Assembly (NCBI GenBank): GCA_021798235.1
Contig: JAJZMO010000014.1
Coordinates: 1-6,470 of the forward strand
Length of the DNA: 6,470 bases
Direction: 5' to 3'
Source of the DNA: Acidobacteriota bacterium
Lineage (GTDB): Bacteria; Acidobacteriota; Terriglobia; Terriglobales; Acidobacteriaceae
In this document: piece after piece, positions 1-6,470 of the stretch
Layout: every line of letters begins with the position of its first letter
How positions within the stretch are numbered: the first letter of the stretch is position 1
The notes under the pieces: generated by a model
The model's input: the letters and a program-made list of their open reading frames with translations, nothing else
What the model was told of the DNA's origin: nothing
Database searches by the model: none
Made by a program: the position numbers and the translations under genes

Positions 1-247
1 CTTGCGCCAGAGGCAGTCCGGCACATTGCCGCAAGAATCGTGCGCAAACCGCAGGGCGTTTGTCACAGAATCCACTCAAAATGTGCAAGATTGAAATACG
101 GGGGACGCAGTACAGGCTCTTGGCTGCTACGGATGCAGGCTCCCCAAATGGGAAATCTCCTTTGCGTTTCGCAAAGGGCATGAAATCCCCATTTAGTACT
201 GGGGAATAGTTACCGGAGCCAGACACATTCCCCATCCAACCAGTTCT
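1..247. other. Left-end intergenic region, no supportable gene
   Basis: No reading frame here resembles a known protein. One + strand frame is open from base 1 to a TGA at 181-183, so the 3' end of an upstream gene cannot be excluded, but its translation is rich in Arg, Cys and Ser and shows no recognisable domain. In particular it does not look like the C-terminus of a LolC/LolE permease, which would be the expected partner of the downstream ATPase. The only clear structure is the nested palindrome at 142-204. Confidence 0.5.
142..204. repeat. Nested imperfect palindrome (possible REP-like element or structured leader)
   Basis: The inner hairpin is perfect: CCTTTGCG (159-166), loop TTT, CGCAAAGG (170-177). 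Around it AAATGGG (146-152) pairs with CCCATTT (188-194), and CCCC (142-145) pairs with GGGG (201-204) across a bulge AGTACT (195-200). The hexamer GAAATC also occurs on both sides of the inner hairpin (152-157 and 182-187). No T-run follows, so it is not a standard intrinsic terminator. It could be a dispersed palindromic repeat, the RNA end of an upstream gene, or a 5' leader structure for the ATPase gene. The pairing is seen directly; the role is unknown. Confidence 0.5.
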
Positions 248-262
248 ATGATAGTTATAGGC

Positions 263-1051
263 ATGGCGTACTCCACCACAACCGGATTTCGCAGAGCGTT
301 CGCCCCACAGGGGGCGCTGCCCAACGCGGGCACGGGTGTGGCATTCGCGGAGCCGCCAGCGGATGAGCCTCTGCTGCGTGTGGAACATCTCCGCAAGGAG
401 TACCGCACAGGCCCCAGCACCCTAGTGCTCTTCGACGATCTCAATCTGACCGTGCAGACGGGCGAGATGGTGGCCATCTTGGGCGAATCGGGCGCGGGCA
501 AAAGCACGCTGCTGCATATTCTTGCCGCGCTTGATACCGCAACCAGCGGTCACGTATACTGCGCCTCAACTTGCATCGGAGAGCTGAGCGCCAGCCAGGC
601 CGCCCAATTTCGTAATCGCGAAATCGGCTACGTATGGCAGATGCACTATCTGCTGCCGGAGTTTACCGCATTGGAAAATGCCGCCATGCCGCTGTTGGCC
701 CGCGAAACACCGCGCGCCCACGCCTTTGCCCAGGCAGAGACGTGGCTACGCCGTGTGGGCTTGGAGCAGCGGCTGCACCATCGCGCTGGCGAACTCTCTG
801 GCGGCGAGCAACAACGTGTTTCACTGGCGCGCGCACTGGTCACGGAGCCGCGACTCCTGCTGGCCGATGAACCCACAGGCAATTTGGACAACCGCACGGC
901 CGAGGCCGTCTTTGCGCAGATGGAAGCGCTGCACAGACAGCATCGGCTCACATCCATTCTTGTTACCCATAACGTTGATTTCGCGCGACGTTGTGGCCGC
1001 AGTCTTCGGCTGCATCAGGGCAGGCTGGAGGAGTGTACGGGGCGCATGTAA
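263..1051 (+). CDS. lolD: LolD-type lipoprotein-export ABC transporter ATP-binding protein
   Basis: ATPase subunit of a LolCDE/MacB-type ABC transporter. In the Lol system it powers release of outer-membrane lipoproteins from the inner membrane to the carrier LolA. Numbering from the upstream ATG at 248, it has Walker A GESGAGKST (79-87), a Q-loop followed by LLPEFTALEN (135-144) that is typical of LolD, signature LSGGEQQR (183-190), Walker B LLLADEP (203-209) with the TGNLD D-loop that follows, and the switch His in VTHN (239-242). The conserved domain begins only near residue 42, leaving an Ala/Pro-rich N-terminal extension; LolD proteins are usually about 230 residues. Possible starts are ATG 248, ATG 263 and GTG 338. 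None has a good Shine-Dalgarno; I favour 263, which has a weak ATAGG just before it. No permease gene (lolC/lolE) is adjacent in the window, so assignment to Lol rather than another MacB-like exporter rests on sequence resemblance alone. Confidence 0.85.
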   Translation: MAYSTTTGFRRAFAPQGALPNAGTGVAFAEPPADEPLLRVEHLRKEYRTGPSTLVLFDDLNLTVQTGEMVAILGESGAGKSTLLHILAALDTATSGHVYCASTCIGELSASQAAQFRNREIGYVWQMHYLLPEFTALENAAMPLLARETPRAHAFAQAETWLRRVGLEQRLHHRAGELSGGEQQRVSLARALVTEPRLLLADEPTGNLDNRTAEAVFAQMEALHRQHRLTSILVTHNVDFARRCGRSLRLHQGRLEECTGRM

Positions 1052-1106
1052 GTACGTTTGCATCCATCTCGCACGCAACGGAGTCTAATCGGTAAGTTCG
1101 AACCAC

Positions 1107-1128
1107 GCTTTCCAGTTCGCTGGAAGGC
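1107..1128 (+). promoter_or_regulatory. UUCG-capped stem-loop in the clpC leader
   Basis: A nine-base-pair stem (1107-1115 with 1120-1128, one T-G wobble) is closed by the tetraloop TTCG. It lies only 7 bases before the clpC Shine-Dalgarno. No T-run follows, so it is a poor intrinsic terminator for the upstream ATPase gene. It may stabilise the 5' end of the clpC message or affect ribosome access. A -10-like TCTAAT (1084-1089) upstream would place the stem-loop within the 5' leader, but no matching -35 box is seen at proper spacing. I see no CtsR operator or CIRCE (HrcA) element. Confidence 0.5.
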
Positions 1129-1135
1129 ACAACAC

Positions 1136-1140
1136 GGGAG
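1136..1140 (+). promoter_or_regulatory. clpC ribosome binding site
   Basis: GGGAG lies 6 bases before the ATG at 1147, a canonical position. It fixes the clpC start, and the protein then begins exactly where the first Clp_N repeat is expected. Confidence 0.75.
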
Positions 1141-1146
1141 AAAGAT

Positions 1147-3603
<2,457 letters not shown>

Positions 3604-3622
3604 GCAGTTGCTGCACTCGAGA

Positions 3623-3654
3623 AAAGGCCCCGCACGCGCGGGGCCTTTGATTTG
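3623..3654 (+). terminator. Intrinsic terminator after clpC
   Basis: A perfect 11-bp GC-rich stem AAAGGCCCCGC / GCGGGGCCTTT with loop ACGC begins 20 bases after the clpC stop. The 3' side runs into TTTGATTT, an interrupted T-tract. The stem is self-complementary with A-rich and T-rich flanks, so it may work in both directions. It separates clpC from the acyltransferase transcript. Confidence 0.88.
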
Positions 3655-3699
3655 GAAGCCAGGGCCTCCCCTTTTCCAGTACGATACCCAAGAGACATC

Positions 3700-4626
3700 G
3701 TGCAGACAGAACACCCAATTCTCACGCTGCGCCAACGGCTGGAATACGCCACAACTTGGGGCCTAATCCACCTGCTGGGTCTGCCAGGGCGCACACTTGC
3801 GCGCAGCATCGGCGCGTGCATTGGAGCCATTGCCTATCACGTGCTGCCACGGCTGCGGCGCATCGGCCTGCGCAATCTACAACTAGCCTTCCCGGAAAAA
3901 TCGCTGCGCGAGCGCAACGATATTCTGCGCGGCATGTATCGCTCGCTCGGATGGCAGTTGGCCGAGTTCTGCCACATGCCTCGCCTCACCCTGCCAGAGG
4001 CCAGCAACTCCATTCGCTATGAAGGGCTGGAGCACTATCAAGCCGCCAAAGCGCGCGGACGCGGCGTGCTCGTGCTCACTGGACACTTGGGCGCGTGGGA
4101 GCTGAGCAGTTTTTTTCATTCGCTTGCCGGTCATCCCATGCGCATGGTTATCCGCCGCTTGGACAACCCCGCCGTCGATGCGCTGGTCAACCGCATTCGC
4201 TGTCTGCACGGCAACCAAGTGTTGCACAAGGATGACTTTGCGCGTGGTTTGTTGCACGCCATGCACGCAGGCGAGACTGTCGGCATTTTGATGGACACCA
4301 ATATGACGCCGCCGCAGGGCGTCTTTGTGGACTTCTTCGGCCACGCAGCCTGCACTGGCTCCGGACTGGCACGCATCGCCCAGCGCACGGGAGCCGCGGT
4401 ACTGCCGGGTTTTTTGCTGTGGCACGCAGATGAAAAAAAGTACGTGCTGCACTTTTTGCCCACACTCACTCTCATCAACACTGGCGATGCGGAGGCCGAT
4501 GCGCTGGCCAACACGCAAATATGCACAAAAGCATTGGAAGACGTGATCCGGCAATATCCGGAGCAGTGGCTGTGGGTGCATCGCCGCTGGAAAACGCGCC
4601 CGCCAGGCGAAACGCCCCTGTATTAG
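3700..4626 (+). CDS. LpxL/HtrB-family lipid A late acyltransferase
   Basis: Membrane-associated acyltransferase expected to add a secondary acyl chain from acyl-ACP to a lipid A precursor on the inner face of the cytoplasmic membrane. Numbered from GTG 3700 (308 residues, normal for the family), it has a hydrophobic N-terminal segment (about 20-50), the catalytic HX4E motif as HLGAWE (H129 to E134), the block GVFVDFFG (207-214), and near the C-terminus PEQWLWVHRRWK, a family hallmark. The aspartate-containing motif before GVFV reads MDTN rather than the DxD-like pattern of E. coli LpxL. The frame is open upstream to TTG 3652, but that codon sits in the terminator's T-tract, so it is unlikely. 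GTG 3700 is preceded by only a weak AGAGA. Whether the acceptor is Kdo2-lipid IVA, another lipid A form or a different glycolipid cannot be told from sequence, so no specific gene name is assigned. Confidence 0.88.
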   Translation: MQTEHPILTLRQRLEYATTWGLIHLLGLPGRTLARSIGACIGAIAYHVLPRLRRIGLRNLQLAFPEKSLRERNDILRGMYRSLGWQLAEFCHMPRLTLPEASNSIRYEGLEHYQAAKARGRGVLVLTGHLGAWELSSFFHSLAGHPMRMVIRRLDNPAVDALVNRIRCLHGNQVLHKDDFARGLLHAMHAGETVGILMDTNMTPPQGVFVDFFGHAACTGSGLARIAQRTGAAVLPGFLLWHADEKKYVLHFLPTLTLINTGDAEADALANTQICTKALEDVIRQYPEQWLWVHRRWKTRPPGETPLY

Positions 4627-4640
4627 CTGCGTCTTCACCT

Positions 4641-4661
4641 CCACTGTTCCCAGTGGTTTTT
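4641..4661 (+). terminator. Intrinsic terminator after the acyltransferase gene
   Basis: A 6-bp perfect stem CCACTG / CAGTGG with loop TTCC is followed at once by TTTTT (4657-4661), 14 bases after the stop codon. It is a short but textbook Rho-independent terminator. It implies that lpxD downstream has its own promoter. Confidence 0.75.
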
Positions 4662-4798
4662 CAGGCTATTCGATTGCCTTGTCGTATTTTTTGAGGTGTT
4701 CAATTCTAACTGCGCCCTTTGCGGTTCCAGGGAGTGACCAGGATTCTTCCCGAATCGTGCGCACGCTGACCGAAGGCTTCAGCAGGCAACAGTCTTCG

Positions 4799-4813
4799 CA
4801 CTGTATTACAGTG
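4799..4813. promoter_or_regulatory. 15-bp dyad CACTGT-ATT-ACAGTG upstream of lpxD
   Basis: Two perfect 6-base arms flank a 3-base centre and overlap the start of the lpxD ribosome binding site. It could be a protein-binding operator or a small RNA hairpin. It contains CTGT and ACAG but with 3 bases between them, not the 8 of an E. coli LexA box, so I do not call it LexA. No regulator is identifiable from the sequence. Confidence 0.35.
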
Positions 4814-4830
4814 GAGGCAGTCGCTCCCAC
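4811..4830 (+). promoter_or_regulatory. lpxD ribosome binding site within a potential hairpin
   Basis: GGAGG (4813-4817) is the only good Shine-Dalgarno before lpxD, but it lies 13 bases from ATG 4831, longer than the usual 5-9. Its GGAG can pair with CTCC (4824-4827) around a 7-base loop, with GT (4811-4812) pairing AC (4829-4830) across a one-base bulge. Such pairing would cover the site, suggesting weak or controlled translation of lpxD. The effect is inferred. Confidence 0.4.
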
Positions 4831-5847
4831 ATGCCGATGACCCTGCACCAACTCGTTGCAGCCTTGGGCGCGCAATGCTCGATGCCAGAGCAGGCGCAGC
4901 TGACCTCCATCGTGCGCCACGTCAGCAGCATTCCCCGAGCAGATGCTCAGGCCCTGGTCTTTGCGGAATCTCCCGCCGCGCTCAACGCGGCGCTGGTCTC
5001 TGCCGCAGGCGCAATTTTGGTTACGCCCGCACTGGCCGCCTCTGCCGCAAATCCATCAAAGCCCCTGCTGCAACACGATCAACCACGCTGGGCCTTTGCG
5101 CAGGCCGCCAAGTTGTTGCGCGTTCCTCATCGTGGAGCGGGCGTACATGCCACGGCGATTCTGGGAGCGCATGTACACCTGGGCGCGCAGGTTTCCATCG
5201 GCCCATACGCCGTGCTCGGTGCCAACGTCTCCATCGGAGATCACACGCAGATCGATGCAGGCGTGGTGCTGGGTGAGGGCGTGCGCATTGGTGCGCACTG
5301 CCATCTGTACCCGCGCGTTGTGGTCTATGCGGGCACACAGATCGCCGATCGTGTGCTTTTGCACGCAGGCAGCGTGCTTGGCTCGGATGGCTTCGGTTAC
5401 GCGCGCCACGCAGCAACGGGCACGTACCTGCAATTTCCCCAGCAAGGCACGCTGGTGATTGAAGAGGATGTCGAGATCGGCGCCAACACCACGATCGATC
5501 GTGGCGCTTTGGAAGAGACGCGCATCGCGCGCGGCAGCAAGCTGGACAATCTGGTACACATCGGCCACAACGTGCGTGTGGGACGCGATGTGGTCATCGC
5601 CGCGCAAACCGGCATCTCTGGAAGCAGCAGCGTGGGCGACGGCGCAATTCTGGGCGGACAGGTCGGCGTGGGAGAACATGCAGAGATTGGCCCGCAGGTG
5701 ATCTTGGGCGGCGGGGCGGGTGTTTTGAGCCAGAAAAAACTGCGCGGCCCCGGCGCTACCTTCTGGGGACGCCCCGCACAGCCGCTGCGCGACTATCTCA
5801 AATCCTTGGCTGCGCTGGCGCGGCTCTCGCGACGAACGAAGGAGTAG
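4831..5847 (+). CDS. lpxD: LpxD, UDP-3-O-acylglucosamine N-acyltransferase
   Basis: Soluble homotrimeric enzyme of the Raetz pathway. It transfers a 3-hydroxyacyl chain from acyl-ACP to the 2-amino group of UDP-3-O-acyl-glucosamine, giving the diacyl precursor of lipid A. The 338 residues match the family length of about 340. Residues 1-95 are the N-terminal uridine-binding domain. From about 105 to 320 hexapeptide repeats (such as IGPYAV, IGDHTQ, IGANTT) form the left-handed beta-helix. GFGY (187-190), TTIDRGAL (220-227) and DNLVHIGHN (239-247) are LpxD hallmarks; H246 matches catalytic His239 of E. coli LpxD. A C-terminal basic helix follows. ATG 4831 is the first start codon after the upstream stop; ATG 4837 is an alternative, further from the Shine-Dalgarno. 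Unlike the common lpxD-fabZ-lpxA-lpxB order, it follows a late acyltransferase and is followed by a small NTPase, so a second lpxD may exist elsewhere in the genome. Confidence 0.95.
   Translation: MPMTLHQLVAALGAQCSMPEQAQLTSIVRHVSSIPRADAQALVFAESPAALNAALVSAAGAILVTPALAASAANPSKPLLQHDQPRWAFAQAAKLLRVPHRGAGVHATAILGAHVHLGAQVSIGPYAVLGANVSIGDHTQIDAGVVLGEGVRIGAHCHLYPRVVVYAGTQIADRVLLHAGSVLGSDGFGYARHAATGTYLQFPQQGTLVIEEDVEIGANTTIDRGALEETRIARGSKLDNLVHIGHNVRVGRDVVIAAQTGISGSSSVGDGAILGGQVGVGEHAEIGPQVILGGGAGVLSQKKLRGPGATFWGRPAQPLRDYLKSLAALARLSRRTKE
5839..5844 (+). promoter_or_regulatory. Ribosome binding site of the NTPase gene inside lpxD
   Basis: AAGGAG forms the last two sense codons (Lys-Glu) of lpxD, next to its TAG stop, and lies 5 bases before ATG 5850. 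Ribosomes ending lpxD would be placed to start the next gene, which supports translational coupling. Confidence 0.8.
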
Positions 5848-5849
5848 CC

Positions 5850-6464
5850 ATGGCCATTGTCGTTGTTGGCGGACACACGCGCAACATTGGCAAGACCTCT
5901 GTCGTTGCAGGCATCATCACCGCGCTGCCACAGTACCACTGGACAGCCTTCAAAATCACACAGTACGGGCATGGCCTCTGCACCGCCCATGGGGAGCCGT
6001 GCGCGTGCGAAACCTCTACCCACACCGTAGCGATTTCAGAAGAGCACGACGCCACCACCGGCACAGATAGCGCGCGCTTTTTGCAGGCTGGCGCTGCACG
6101 ATCCTTTTGGATGCGCACGCGCCAAGGCTATCTGGCCGAGGCCATGCCGCGCATCCGCAGAGAGTTGGAGCACGCAGAAAATGCCATCTTCGAATCCAAC
6201 AGCGTGCTGCGCTTTCTGCGCCCGGATCTGTATCTAACTGTGTTGAATCCATCCATCGCAGACTTCAAAGCCTCCGCGCAATACTTTCTCGATCGTGCTG
6301 ATGCCATCGTGCTCACAGCGCCCGGAACAAACGTAACGTCCGCATGGACGGAAACTTTTTTTTCGAGAATTCGGAACAAGCCGACTTTTTTGATGTCGCA
6401 ACCAAAGTTTGATTGCAACGATTTATCCGGATGGATTGCACAGAGGCTCCCGATCCACAGGTAA
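5850..6464 (+). CDS. MobB-like P-loop NTPase with a Cys/His cluster, function unknown
   Basis: A 204-residue soluble protein starting 2 bp after lpxD, complete in the window. The N-terminus is a beta strand (IVVVGG) and a Walker A loop GGHTRNIGKTS (7-17). Next comes FKITQYGHG (34-42), placed like the Lys-His-rich strand of MobB, then TDSARFLQAGA (72-82), resembling the conserved DS...AGA block of MobB, and AIFESNSVL (112-120), placed like MobB's Walker-B-region glutamate. This suggests a SIMIBI-class NTPase related to MobB, the GTP-binding accessory of molybdenum cofactor guanylylation, but no mobA or molybdoenzyme gene is nearby. A cluster of C44, H47, C51 and C53, with H41 next to it, between Walker A and the DS block could bind a metal or Fe-S group; I do not know it from classical MobB. 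Coupling to lpxD hints at an envelope-related or housekeeping role, but that is guilt by association. The function remains unknown. Confidence 0.8.
   Translation: MAIVVVGGHTRNIGKTSVVAGIITALPQYHWTAFKITQYGHGLCTAHGEPCACETSTHTVAISEEHDATTGTDSARFLQAGAARSFWMRTRQGYLAEAMPRIRRELEHAENAIFESNSVLRFLRPDLYLTVLNPSIADFKASAQYFLDRADAIVLTAPGTNVTSAWTETFFSRIRNKPTFLMSQPKFDCNDLSGWIAQRLPIHR
6356..6363 (+). repeat. Run of eight T within the NTPase gene
   Basis: Eight consecutive T (Glu-Thr-Phe-Phe-Ser context) lie about 100 bp before the stop, and a second run of six T follows at about 6385-6390. Long homopolymers are prone to slippage in replication, transcription or sequencing. The frame as given stays open to the TAA at 6462-6464. 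Confidence 0.7.
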
Positions 6465-6470
6465 GCCTAG

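Larger units (their letters stand above)
4662..4830 (+). promoter_or_regulatory. lpxD leader / promoter region
   Basis: This 169-bp non-coding stretch lies between the acyltransferase terminator and lpxD, so it should hold the lpxD promoter. A weak sigma-70-like pair is TTGTCG (4679-4684), a 17-base spacer and AATTCT (4702-4707), matching consensus at only 4 and 3 of 6 positions. It is also locally more AT-rich than the flanking genes. The lpxD frame is closed upstream by TGA at 4735-4737, with no ATG, GTG or TTG between that stop and 4831. A reverse-strand open frame crosses the region but is not supported as a gene. Confidence 0.35.

Noticed and set aside
35..46. 12-base match GAATCGTGCGCA repeated near 4752
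   Set aside because: About one such match is expected by chance in a window this size, and the flanks do not match.
1..183. Possible 3' end of an upstream gene in frame 1
   Set aside because: The frame is open to TGA at 181, but the translation has no recognisable domain and runs through the palindrome; not enough to call a partial gene.
3652..3699. Upstream TTG start for the acyltransferase (16 extra residues)
   Set aside because: The TTG lies in the T-tract right after the clpC terminator stem and has no ribosome site; the extra residues do not look like the family N-terminus.
3883..4644. 253-codon - strand open frame opposite the acyltransferase
   Set aside because: Same codon-register shadow effect; its stop is simply the complement of a sense CTA codon (3883-3885).
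4802..4810. LexA-like CTGT/ACAG site before lpxD
   Set aside because: The half-sites are 3 bases apart, not 8 as in the E. coli-type SOS box.
5056..5679. 207-codon - strand open frame opposite lpxD
   Set aside because: Codon-register shadow of the LpxD hexapeptide region; no domain of its own.

Overview
The window holds five genes, all on the + strand, with about 200-250 bases of non-coding DNA at the left end and a second non-coding stretch before lpxD. In order they are: a LolD-type ABC ATPase (about 263-1051), the AAA+ unfoldase ClpC (1147-3603), an LpxL/HtrB-family lipid A acyltransferase (about 3700-4626), the lipid A enzyme LpxD (4831-5847) and an uncharacterised MobB-like P-loop NTPase (5850-6464).

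The organism is most likely a moderately GC-rich, diderm, LPS-making bacterium. LolD and the lipid A enzymes imply an outer membrane, whereas ClpC, with a double Clp_N domain and a UVR motif, is typical of Firmicutes, Actinobacteria, cyanobacteria and also Acidobacteriota. That combination, together with the flavour of the protein sequences, suggests Acidobacteriota (Terriglobia-like). This is inference, not proof.

Layout: bases 1-247 carry no gene I can support but contain a conspicuous nested palindrome (142-204). lolD and clpC are 95 bp apart; the gap holds a 9-bp stem with a UUCG loop just before a clear clpC Shine-Dalgarno. clpC ends in a strong GC-rich intrinsic terminator (3623-3654). 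The acyltransferase follows and ends in a second intrinsic terminator (4641-4661). About 170 bp of leader then precedes lpxD; it carries a 15-bp dyad and a hairpin that could cover the lpxD ribosome binding site. lpxD and the NTPase are separated by 2 bp, with the NTPase's ribosome binding site inside the last codons of lpxD, so these two are almost certainly co-expressed.

Theme: four of the five genes fit envelope biogenesis and protein quality control (lipoprotein export energy, lipid A N-acylation and late acylation, Clp proteolysis). The fifth, the small NTPase with a Cys cluster, is the least explained item and the most worth following up. I see no mobile element, CRISPR array, tRNA or rRNA, and nothing that amounts to a clear new multi-gene system.
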